DNA from: Haliclona indistincta
Taxonomy: Eukaryota > Porifera > Demospongiae > Haplosclerida > Chalinidae
Assembly: GCA_964017065.1 (NCBI GenBank)
Contig: OZ024791.1
Span: forward strand, 3,295,410-3,359,409
Direction of reading: 5' to 3'
Length of the DNA stretch: 64,000 nucleotides
Part shown: piece by piece, positions 51,603-60,765 of the stretch
How positions within the stretch are numbered: the first letter of the stretch is position 1
Layout of the letters: every line of letters starts with the position of its first letter
The notes under the pieces: model-generated
Database searches by the model: none
Seen by the model: only the letters and a program-made list of their open reading frames with translations
What the model was told of the DNA's origin: nothing
Position numbers and translations under genes: made by a program

Positions 51603-51942
51603 TTTTTATTTAATTTTTTTATTTAATTTTTTTACCCTTGTTTTATTATTATTATATTTTTTATGTTTGTGGTTCCTTGTGTACTATTGAAAAAAATATA
51701 TAACAATTATAAAATAATGGTTAAAAAAATTAAAATAAAAAAATTAGATTAAAAACAATGTTCCCATGACGCCTGGGAACAATTTTTTTTATTTAATTTT
51801 TTTTAACATTATTTTATTATTATTATATTTTTTATGTGTGTGGTTCCTTGTGTAATATTATATAATAATAATAAAATAATGGTAAAAAAAAAGAAAATAA
51901 AAAAATTTTTATTTTCAATAACACACAAGGAACCACATACAT

Positions 51943-52155
51943 AAAAGTGTAGAATGGGAATTTTCCCTAAAAAAACCAAAATTGTTTCTCACGCTTATTC
52001 AACTAAAACATTACTGTAACCGAAGAGTGACATAGGTTTGCATCACATAGGTAGGGAGCGAAAGGCACTCGGCGCCGCGGCAATTTTTTTGCACATTTGT
52101 GGCTTCACTGTGCCCGGAAACGCACACTTGCATTGATTATGGTAAGTGAACAATG
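51943..52155 (+). repeat. GC-richer dispersed module, copy 3
   Basis: Same module; lies about 550 bp from copy 2 together with its AT-rich flanks, so the pair is part of a larger local duplication. Confidence 0.85.
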
Positions 52156-52846
52156 GTTTTTATTTAATTTTTTTATTTAATTTTATTACCCTTGTTTTAT
52201 TATTATTATATTTTTTATGTTTGTGGTTCCTTGTGTACTATTGAAAAAAAATATAATAATAATAAAATAATGGTAAAAAAATTAAATAAAAAAATTAAAT
52301 TAAAAACAATGATCCCATGACGCCAGGGAACAATGTTTTTTTTAATTTTTTTATTTAATTTTTTTACCATTGTTTTATTATTATTATATATTGTTTTCAA
52401 TAGTACGCAAGGAATCACATACATAAAAAATAGAATAATAATAAAATAATGGTAAAAAAAATTAAATAAAAAATTTAAAAAAAACATTGTTCGCTGGCGT
52501 CATGGGAACATTGTTTTTAATTTAATTTTTTTATTTAATTTTTTTACCATTATTTTATTATTATTATATTTTTTTTCAATAGTACATTAGGAACAACATG
52601 CATAAAAAACATAATAGTAATAAAATAAGGGTAAAAAAAATTTTTTTAAAATCATTGTTCCCAGGCGTCACGGGAACAATTTTTTTTATTTAATTTTTTT
52701 ATTTCATTTTTTTTACAATTATTTTATTATGAAATCTTTTTTATGTATTTGGTTCCTTGTGTCTTATTGAAAAAAAAGGGATAATAATGAAGGAATGGTA
52801 AAAAAAAAAACAAAAAAAATTAGAAATAAAGTCATTTTTCTCATGA

Positions 52847-53170
52847 CGCCCTAAACCCTTTAACCCCTAATGACGCCGTTTTGCATCATAATTGGTACCA
52901 CCCACATTGGACATCATAAATAGTGTGAAGAGTGCCTCAGAAAGCTCAAATATAGCCAAATTGAAGAATGGGAATTTTCCTCAAAAAACCCAAAATTGTT
53001 TCTCGCGCTTATTCAACTAAAACATTACTGTAACCGAAGATCGGCATACGTTTACATCCCGTAGGTAGGGAGCGAAAAGCACTCGGCGCAGCGGCGATTT
53101 TTTCGCACATTTGTGGCTTCAGGGTTCCGGAAACGCACACTTTCAATTGATTATGGTATGGGAACAATGG
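52847..53170 (+). repeat. GC-richer dispersed module, copy 4, long form
   Basis: Has an extra upstream ~120 bp: CCCTTTAACCCCTAATGACG, CCGTTTTGCATCATAATTGG, ACATCATAAATAGTGTGAAG. It then continues into the same core as copies 1-3. Confidence 0.85.
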
Positions 53171-53320
53171 TTTTTGTTTAATTTTTTTTACAATTATTTT
53201 ATTATTATTATATATTTTTTCAATAATACACTAGGAACCACATACATAAAAAATATAATAATAATAAAATTAGTAAAAAAAATTAAATAAAAAAACTAAA
53301 TAAAAAACATCGTTCCTAGG

Positions 53321-55310
53321 CGTCATGGGAAAATGTTTTTTATTTAATTATTTTTATTTAATTTTTTTTACCATTATTTTATATTTTTTTCAATAATACA
53401 CAAGGAACAACATACATAAAAAATATTGTAATAAAAAAATAATGGTAAGAAAAATTAAATAAAACAATTGAATAAAAAAATTGTTCCCATGACGCCTGGG
53501 AACAATGTTTTTTATTTAGCTTTTTTTACCCTTATTTTAGTATTATTTTTTTTTTCAATAATACACAAAGAACCACATACATAAAAAATATTGTAATAAA
53601 AAAATAATGGTAAGAAAAATTAAATAAAACAATTGAATAAAAAAATTGTTCCCATGGCGCCTGGGAACAATGTTTTTTATTTAGTTTTTTTACCTTTATT
53701 TTATTATTATTATTATTTTTTCAATAATACACAAAGAACCACATACATAAAAAATATTGTAATAAAAAAATAATGGTAAGAAAAATTAAATAAAACAATT
53801 GAATAAAAAAATTGTTCCCATGACGCCTGGGAACAATGTTTTTTATTTAATTTTTTTACCCTTATTTTATTACTATTATATTTTTGATGTATGTGGTCCC
53901 TAATGTATTATTGAAAAAATATATAATAATAATAAAATAATGGTAAATAAAATTAAATTAAAAAACTAAATAAAAAACATTGTTCCTAGGCGTCATGGGA
54001 AAATGTTTTTTATTTAATTATTTTTATTTAATTTTTTTTACCATTATTTTATATTTTTTTCAATAATACACAAGGAACAACATACATAAAAAATATTGTA
54101 ATAAAAAAATAATGGTAAGAAAAATTAAATAAAACAATTGAATAAAAAAATTGTTCCCATGACGCCTGGGAACAATGTTTTTTATTTAGCTTTTTTTACC
54201 CTTATTTTAGTATTATTTTTTTTTTCAATAATACACAAAGAACCACATACATAAAAAATATTGTAATAAAAAAATAATGGTAAGAAAAATTAAATAAAAC
54301 AATTGAATAAAAAAATTGTTCCCATGGCGCCTGGGAACAATGTTTTTTATTTAGTTTTTTTACCTTTATTTTATTATTATTATTATTTTTTCAATAATAC
54401 ACAAAGAACCACATACATAAAAAATATTGTAATAAAAAAATAATGGTAAGAAAAATTAAATAAAACAATTGAATAAAAAAATTGTTCCCATGACGCCTGG
54501 GAACAATGTTTTTTATTTAATTTTTTTACCCTTATTTTATTACTATTATATTTTTGATGTATGTGGTCCCTAATGTATTATTGAAAAAATATATAATAAT
54601 AATAAAATAATGGTAAATAAAATTAAATTAAAAAACTAAATAAAAAACATTGTTCCTAGGCGTCATGGGAAAATGTTTTTTATTTAATTATTTTTATTTA
54701 ATTTTTTTTACCATTATTTTATTATTATTATATTTTTTTCAATAATACACAAGGAACAACATACATAAAAAATATTGTAATAAAAAAATAATGGTAAGAA
54801 AAATTAAATAAAACAATTGAATAAAAAAATTGTTCCCATGACGCCTGGGAACAATGTTTTTTATTTAGCTTTTTTTACCCTTATTTTAGTATTATTTTTT
54901 TTTTCAATAATACACAAAGAACCACATACATAAAAAATATTGTAATAAAAAAATAATGGTAAGAAAAATTAAATAAAACAATTGAATAAAAAAATTGTTC
55001 CCATGGCGCCTGGGAACAATGTTTTTTATTTAGTTTTTTTTACCCTTATTTTATTATTATTATTTTTTCAATAATACACAAAGAACCACATACATAAAAA
55101 ATATTGTAATAAAAAAATAATGGTAAGAAAAATTAAATAAAACAATTGAATAAAAAAATTGTTCCCATGACGCCTGGGAACAATGTTTTTTATTTAATTT
55201 TTTTACCCTTATTTTATTACTATTATATTTTTCATGTATGTGGTCCCTAATGTATTATTGAAAAAATATATAATAATAATAAAATAATGGTAAATAAAAT
55301 TAAATTAAAA
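53321..55310. repeat. 670-bp tandem triplication within the AT-rich domain
   Basis: CGTCATGGGAAAATG occurs at 53321, 53991 and 54661, exactly 670 bp apart. Each copy holds four ~167-bp palindromic units. The first two are near identical, including the CCCATGGCGCCTGGG variant hairpin. The third has small indels in its A/T runs. Confidence 0.93.
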
Positions 55311-55499
55311 AATTAAATTAAAATCTATGTTCTCATGACGCCTGGGAACAATATATTCTATTTAATTTTTTTATTTAATTTTTTATACCATTATTTTATT
55401 ATGATATTTTTTATGTATGTGGTTCCTTGTGTCTTGTTGAAAAAAAAAGTGATAATAATGAAAGAATGGTAAAAAAAACAAAAAAATTAGAAATAAGAA

Positions 55500-55835
55500 C
55501 ATTGTTCTCATGACGCCTATAACCCTTTAACCCCTAATGATGCCGTTTTGCGTCATAATTGGTACCACCCACATTGGACATCATAAATAGTGTGTAGAGT
55601 GCCTCAGAAAGCTCAAATATAGCCAAATTGTAGAATGGGAATTTTCCCACTGAAAACCAAAATTGTTTCTCGCGCTTATTCAACTAAAACATTACTGTAA
55701 CCGAAGATCGACATAGGTTTGCATCTCGTAGGTAGGGAGCGAAAAGCACTCGGCGTCGCGGCAATTTTTTTGCACATTTGTGGTTTCAGGGTGCACGGAA
55801 ACGCACACTTTGCATTGATTATGGTATGGCAAAAA
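55500..55835 (+). repeat. GC-richer dispersed module, copy 5, long form
   Basis: Same long form as 52847-53170 (CCCCTAATGATGCCGTTTTG ... CGGAAACGCACACTTTGCAT). A short open frame across it (55719-56003) is not conserved in other copies and is not called a gene. Confidence 0.85.
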
Positions 55836-56232
55836 TGGTTTTTATTTAATTTTTTTTATTTAACTTTTTTTTACTACTATTTTATTATTATTATATATTT
55901 TTTCTATAATAAACTAGGAACCACATACATAAAAAAATATAACAATAATAAAATAATTGTAAAAAAAATTAAAAAAAAACTAAATAAAAAACATTGTTCC
56001 TAGGCGTCATGGGAAAAATGTTTTTTATTTAATTATTTTACTATTTATTTTTTTTACCATTATTATTATATTTTTTTCAATAATACACAAGGAATCACAT
56101 ACATAAAAAATATTGGAATAAAAAATAATGGTAAAAAAAAATTAAATAAAACAATTAAATAGAAAACATTGTTCCCATGACGCCTGGGAACAATGTTTTT
56201 TATTTAATTTTTTTATCCTTATTTTATTATTA

Positions 56233-56253
56233 CCGTAGAGCCGGTTTTTTTCG
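56233..56253 (+). repeat. Left terminal inverted repeat of the pogo-like element
   Basis: 21 bp, exact reverse complement of 58551-58571; beyond it one mismatch and then loss of similarity. Confidence 0.95.
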
Positions 56254-56258
56254 TGGGT

Positions 56259-56298
56259 ATTTAAATTTCGCGGATGGAGGAAATCGCGAAATTTAAAT
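56259..56298 (+). repeat. Left subterminal hairpin
   Basis: Perfect 14-bp stem ATTTAAATTTCGCG / CGCGAAATTTAAAT around a 12-base loop. The matching right-end hairpin is at 58481-58510. Candidate transposase-binding sites, by position only. Confidence 0.7.
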
Positions 56299-56416
56299 CC
56301 GTAAAAATTTAGTATAGACAAATTTTTTGTGTTGTCAAAATTTTCTGCTCTAGTATAGTAGCAATCGTAATACAGGCCACGTGCAGTGTCAGCTGAACTG
56401 TGATACTCGCTGTGAT

Positions 56417-57955
56417 ATGTCTATCTTGAACTACTTTTCCAAGGATGGGTCTTTGCCTAACCCTCGTGGACTTCTATCTGCCCGAGTTCCGTCGCTCGCT
56501 ATATCAGCCGCAAATCGTGAGGTGCGCGCAGCGATCGAGGAGCAAAGGAAGAAATCAAAGAAGCGAGGACCTTATACTGTCTTTACCGCGCAAGAGAGAG
56601 CTAGGATCGGCAAGTACGCCTTAGACCATGGCGTAACTGCAGCAAGACGGTGGTATATGGCACAGAAGCAGACTAAAATAGGCGAAAGTACCATTCGTGT
56701 TTTTATGCAAAGATATCGACAAGAACGCTCAAAGGATCCCAATGTTTCGGTCTCTGCTTTGCATCTGAAAAAGAGAGGCAGGCCTGTGTTGTTGGGAGAA
56801 AAGATGGATGCAATGGTGCAGGAGTATGTAGAAATGATACGTGACAAAGGAGGAGCTATTAGCACTGCTATTGTAAAGTCAGGCGCAAGAGGCATTCTGA
56901 ATTCACTTGATAGAACAAGTTTGTCAGAATTTGGAGGTCATGTTACACTGTCTACATCATGGGCAAAGTCTTTGCTTCATAGGATGAATTATCGGAAAAG
57001 AAGAGGAACAACTAAAGTGAGCATGCCTGTTGAGCAGTTTCGAGAAGTAAAAAGAAGCTTTCTGCAAGAGATCATTGATGTTGTTACAATGGAGGAGATA
57101 CCATCTGATCTCATTTTCAATTGGGACCAAACTGGCCTAAATTTAGTACCTGCTTCGTCATGGACAATGGCTCTGAAAGGATCAAAACGGGTTGAAATTA
57201 AAGGTTTAAATGACAAACGCCAAATCACTGGTGTTTTTTGTGCAACAATTTCAGGGGAATTCTTTCCAATCCAACTTGTTTATGGAGGAAAGACTGATAG
57301 ATGCCACCCAAACTATCAATTCCCTCATGACTGGGACATTACTCACAGCGACAACCATTGGTCTAACGAACTCACCATGCTTCGGTATATTGAGACAGTG
57401 ATAGTGCCTCACGTCAACAGAGTACGCAGTGAATTGGATGACGAAGAACAAGCGGCGCTGGCTATTTTTGACTGTTTTAAGGGCCAGTTAACTGATCGAA
57501 TCACTGACACTTTGGAGCACTACAACATACAATCGGTTATTGTGCCTGCAGGATGCACTGATCGGTTACAGCCACTTGACCTGTCTGTGAATAAATCAGC
57601 CAAGGTTTTTTTAAGATCTCAATTTCAGGATTGGTACTCAGCACAAATTACCGAGCAACTCAGCAAAGGGGAAAAGGAATTAGAACCAGTAGACTTAGCT
57701 GCTGCTAAAATGAAGTGTGTTGGAGGACAATGGCTTGTGCGCCTATTCGAGTATCTTTCAGAAAATCCGAACATCATCGTTAACGGGTTTCATGCAGCAG
57801 GAATACCCCAGTCTCTAGACAAAGGAAAGCCTGTGATAGACGAGGAAGATTTTGAGGATGAATACGAGAGTAACAGTGAATATGAGACCTACAGCGAAGA
57901 AAACGACTCAGATAGCAATGACTCAGATAGTGAGCATGACAGCGACGAATACTAG
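56417..57955 (+). CDS. pogo-like DDE transposase, 512 aa, intronless
   Basis: First in-frame ATG is 56417; the frame stays open upstream to a GTG at 56381, which is not needed. The N-terminus (about residues 50-100) holds a pipsqueak-like helix-turn-helix (TAQERARIGKYALDHGV). A second CENP-B-type DNA-binding region follows with KKRGRP at about 118-123. The DDE core has D237 (FNWDQTGLN), D352 (AIFDCFKGQ) and D388 (DRLQPLDLSVNK), with 35 residues between the last two, as in pogo/Tigger/Jerky-type enzymes. The C-terminus is a highly acidic Asp/Glu/Ser tail (about 460-512). The length is typical for the family, and no frameshift or stop is seen. It would cut and paste the element at TA sites. Confidence 0.95.
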   Translation: MSILNYFSKDGSLPNPRGLLSARVPSLAISAANREVRAAIEEQRKKSKKRGPYTVFTAQERARIGKYALDHGVTAARRWYMAQKQTKIGESTIRVFMQRYRQERSKDPNVSVSALHLKKRGRPVLLGEKMDAMVQEYVEMIRDKGGAISTAIVKSGARGILNSLDRTSLSEFGGHVTLSTSWAKSLLHRMNYRKRRGTTKVSMPVEQFREVKRSFLQEIIDVVTMEEIPSDLIFNWDQTGLNLVPASSWTMALKGSKRVEIKGLNDKRQITGVFCATISGEFFPIQLVYGGKTDRCHPNYQFPHDWDITHSDNHWSNELTMLRYIETVIVPHVNRVRSELDDEEQAALAIFDCFKGQLTDRITDTLEHYNIQSVIVPAGCTDRLQPLDLSVNKSAKVFLRSQFQDWYSAQITEQLSKGEKELEPVDLAAAKMKCVGGQWLVRLFEYLSENPNIIVNGFHAAGIPQSLDKGKPVIDEEDFEDEYESNSEYETYSEENDSDSNDSDSEHDSDEY

Positions 57956-58024
57956 TCCTTCATGCATTTATCACAACATTTTTTCATGTATACATTCATC
58001 AACTGTGATAATAACTGTACAGAA

Positions 58025-58030
58025 AATAAA
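58025..58030 (+). promoter_or_regulatory. Poly(A) signal AATAAA of the pogo-like transposase
   Basis: Canonical hexamer 70 bp after the stop at 57955 and only 3 bp before the end of the convergent HIRAN gene, so the two transcripts probably overlap at their 3' ends. Confidence 0.55.
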
Positions 58031-58032
58031 CA

Positions 58033-58395
58033 TTAATGCACAAGTTTTTTGACTTTAGCTACATCATTCTTTCTTCCAACTACAATTAAAGTACACGGGA
58101 TTTCCAAACCACCTTGCGGTAAGTCTTTTGAGTGTCGCCTTTTGCCAGTGATCTTGCATGAAATAGAGCCACCACGTCGAAGAAATAACGAACAAATCTT
58201 TGATAGCTTTTTAGGCAAATGACCCACTATGTCGCCATCTTTGAGCACACCAACTGCGTAACGGTCCAAAACATTACCAGTTTCACGAGCACAGCAGAGT
58301 ATTTCTCCGATTACTGCAGTCCATTTTTCATTGTAGATATGGTAACCCCTCACACAACTTGATATACTTGTTTCTACGCGCTGATCCTCCATCAT
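58033..58395 (-). CDS. HIRAN-domain protein encoded in the pogo-like element, 120 aa
   Basis: ATG at 58395, stop at 58033. Nearly the whole protein is a HIRAN domain: RGYHIY (16-21), VIGEILCCARETGN (28-41), D44, YAVGV (46-50), DIVGHLPKKLS (55-65), FLRRGGSISCKITG (71-84), then QGGLEIPCTLIV (94-105). HIRAN domains in HLTF and Rad5 are established to bind 3' ends of single-stranded DNA; here there is no helicase or RING part. It lies between the element's inverted repeats, tail to tail with the transposase, so it moves with it. A job in handling transposon ends or repair intermediates is an inference. A captured host gene or a repressor function are alternatives. Confidence 0.88.
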   Translation of the reverse strand: MMEDQRVETSISSCVRGYHIYNEKWTAVIGEILCCARETGNVLDRYAVGVLKDGDIVGHLPKKLSKICSLFLRRGGSISCKITGKRRHSKDLPQGGLEIPCTLIVVGRKNDVAKVKKLVH

Positions 58396-58425
58396 CGCGC
58401 ACGTCTTGACTGTGTATAAACAGTA

Positions 58426-58455
58426 ATAATTATTCGCGAGTGATAATTATTCGCG
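58426..58455. promoter_or_regulatory. Direct repeat upstream of the HIRAN gene
   Basis: ATAATTATTCGCG occurs at 58426-58438 and 58443-58455, 17 bp apart, 31 bp before the HIRAN start codon. A promoter or protein-binding role is inferred from position only. Confidence 0.45.
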
Positions 58456-58480
58456 TGTAATAAAAATTTCGTTGGATTTT

Positions 58481-58510
58481 AATTTCGCGGTCGACAGAAG
58501 CCGCGAAATT
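58481..58510 (+). repeat. Right subterminal hairpin
   Basis: 10-bp perfect stem AATTTCGCGG / CCGCGAAATT around a 10-base loop containing GTCGAC-like sequence; counterpart of the hairpin at 56259-56298. Confidence 0.65.
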
Positions 58511-58550
58511 TAAGTCCCGCGAAAATTTAAACAACAAAAGTTTTGTACCG

Positions 58551-58571
58551 CGAAAAAAACCGGCTCTACGG
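58551..58571 (-). repeat. Right terminal inverted repeat of the pogo-like element
   Basis: Ends AACCGGCTCTACGG followed by the TA duplication; mirror of 56233-56253. Confidence 0.95.
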
Positions 58572-58573
58572 TA

Positions 58574-60453
58574 TTATATATTTTTTCAATAATACACAAG
58601 GAACCACATACATAAAAAATATTGTTATAAAAAAATAATGGTAAAAAAAATTAAATAAAACAATCAAATAAATAAAATTGTTCCCATGACGCCTGTGAAC
58701 GTTTTTTATTTAATTTTTTTACCATTATTTTATTATTATTATATTTTTTATGCATGTGGTTCCTTGTGTACTATTGAAAAAATATATAATAATTATAAAA
58801 TAATTGTAAAAAAATTTTTTTAAAAGAAATAAATAAAAAACGTTGCTCCTAGGCGTTATGGGATATTTTTACCGTTATTTTATTATTATTATATATTTTT
58901 TCAATAATACACAAGGAACCACATACATAAAAATATAATTTTAATAAAATATTGGTAAAAAAAATTAAATAAAAAACATTGTTACCAGGCGTCATGGGAA
59001 CGTTTCTTATTTAATTTTTTTACCATTATTTTTATTATTTTAATTTTTTTACCATAATTTTATTATTATTATATATTTTTTTCAATAGTACACAAGGAAC
59101 CACATACATAAAAAATATAATAATAATAAAATAATGGTAATAAAAATTAAATAAAAAAACTAAATAAAAAACATTGTTCCTAAGGCGTCATGGGAACCAT
59201 GTTTTTTATTTAATTTCTTTTTTAAATTTATTTTATCATTATTTTACTATTATTAAATATTTTTTCAATAACACACAAGGAACCACATACATAAAAAATA
59301 TAATAATAATAAAATAATGGTAAAAAATTAAAATAAAATAAAATATTGTAGAAACCATTCTTCCCATACCATAATCAATGCAAATTGTGCGTTTCCGAGC
59401 ACCCTGAAGCCACAAATGTGCAAAAAAAATTGCTGCAGCACCGAATGCCTTTTGCTCCCTACCTACGGAATGCAAACCTATGTCAATCTTTGGTTACAGT
59501 AATGTTTTAGATGAATAAGCGCGAGAAACAATTTTGTTTTTTTGGGGGGAAATTCCCTTTCTACACTTTGGCTATATTTGTGCTTTCTGAGGCACTCTAC
59601 ACACTATTTATGATGTCCAATTTGGGTGGTACCAATTATCACGCAAAAAGGCGTCATTAGGGGTTAAAGCATTATGGGCGTCATGAGAACAATGTTTTTT
59701 TTCAAATTTTTTGTTTTTTTAAACCATTCTTTCATTATTGTCAAATTTTTTATACAAAAGGAGCAACATACATAAAAAATATAATAATAATTTATAATAA
59801 TGGTAAAAAAAATTAAATATAAAAATTAAATAAAAAACACTGTTCACATGACGCCTGGGAACAATGCTTATTTAATTTTTTTACCATTATTTTATTGATA
59901 TTATTTTTTTTTCAATAATACACAAGGAACCACATATAAAAACAATATAATAATAATAAAATAATGGTAAAAATAATTAAATAAAAAAACATTGTTCACG
60001 GACGTCATAATAACAATTTTTTTATTTAATTTTTTTTCAATTATTTATTATTATTATATTTTTTATGTATGTGGTTCCTAATGTATTATTGAAAAAATAT
60101 ATAATAATAATAAAATAATAGTAAAAAAATTAAATAAAGAAAATTAAATTAAAAACAATGTTCCCATGACGCCTGGGAACAATGTTCTTTATTTAGTTTT
60201 TCTATTTAATTTTTTTAACCATTATTTTATTATCATATTTTTTTTTCAATAATACATTAGGAACCACATACATAAAAAATATAATAATAATTAATAATTG
60301 TAAAAAAATTAAATAAACATAAAAAACATTGTTCCCATGACGCCTGTGAACAATGTTTTTTTATTTAATTTTTTTACCATTTTTTTATTATTCTTATATT
60401 TTTTATGTATGTGGTTCTTTGTGTACTATTCATATAATAATAATAAAATAATT
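58574..60453. repeat. AT-rich palindromic repeat domain, right part
   Basis: About ten more units of the same AT-rich family as 49998-56230, with hairpin cores near 58680, 58850, 58980, 59165, 59840, 59995, 60165 and 60330. Degenerate copies and both loop orientations are present. No gene is seen. Confidence 0.88.
59345..59690 (-). repeat. GC-richer dispersed module, copy 6, inverted long form
   Basis: Reverse complement of the long module at 52847 and 55500: CCGAGCACCCTGAAGCCACA ... GGCGTCATTAGGGGTTAAAG. It is the only copy in this orientation. Confidence 0.85.
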
Positions 60454-60765
60454 GTGACCGCGTCTAGGAAAACCGACCAAATCGCGCAAATTAACATTTT
60501 GATATAATTACAATTTTTCCTGATAAATTCGTTAAACAGCAAAATCAAGATACCTGTTTACTTAGATACCACCACCATCCCTCTACGTTTTTGAAGTAGT
60601 CCCATGTTTGAAAGTGCTATGGTTACGACACACGAAGCGTTTGAAACGACCTACCAGATCTTGGGTACTCGTGACACGGACTCAATAAAAATAACGTCAC
60701 GCGCTCGTCATGGCAACGCAAACGCGGGCATCGGCGGCGGCAAATAGTACGAAGAAACCGTCGAC
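60454..60765 (+). other. Probable element terminus and 5' leader of the next gene
   Basis: Starts GTGACCGCG where AT-rich repeats stop, like 13528. The segment has no open frame of note and includes CpG-rich sequence just before the start codon (ACGTCACGCGCTCGTCATGG). It probably holds the promoter; no TATA box was recognised. Confidence 0.5.

Larger units (their letters stand above)
49998..56230. repeat. AT-rich palindromic repeat domain, left part
   Basis: Consecutive units of roughly 150-180 bp, each with two nested palindromes. One is TTACCATTATTTTATTATTA facing its complement across a CAATAATACACAAGGAACCA loop. The other is AAAAAACATTGTTCCCA facing TGGGAACAATGTTTTTT across TGACGCC. The loop also occurs reversed (GGCGTCA). 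The structure is that of a foldback or MITE-like family that multiplied in tandem. No gene is supported; short frames here are AT-rich by-products. Confidence 0.88.
56233..58571 (+). mobile_element. pogo/Tigger-like DNA transposon with two convergent genes (2,339 bp)
   Basis: Ends begin CCGTAGAGCCGGTTTTTTTC on both sides (21 bp perfect) and are flanked by TA (56231-56232 and 58572-58573), the duplication expected of Tc1/mariner/pogo elements. Rejoining the flanks restores an AT-rich unit (TTTTATTATTATATATTTTT). Inside are an intact 512-codon transposase on + and a 120-codon HIRAN gene on -, with ends 77 bp apart. Perfect ends plus open genes suggest a young copy. Confidence 0.95.

Noticed and set aside
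52215..52487. Phe/Leu/Ile-rich 'membrane' proteins in AT-rich DNA (also 59239-59475 and 55719-56003)
   Set aside because: Translations of T-rich palindromes; not conserved between repeat copies.
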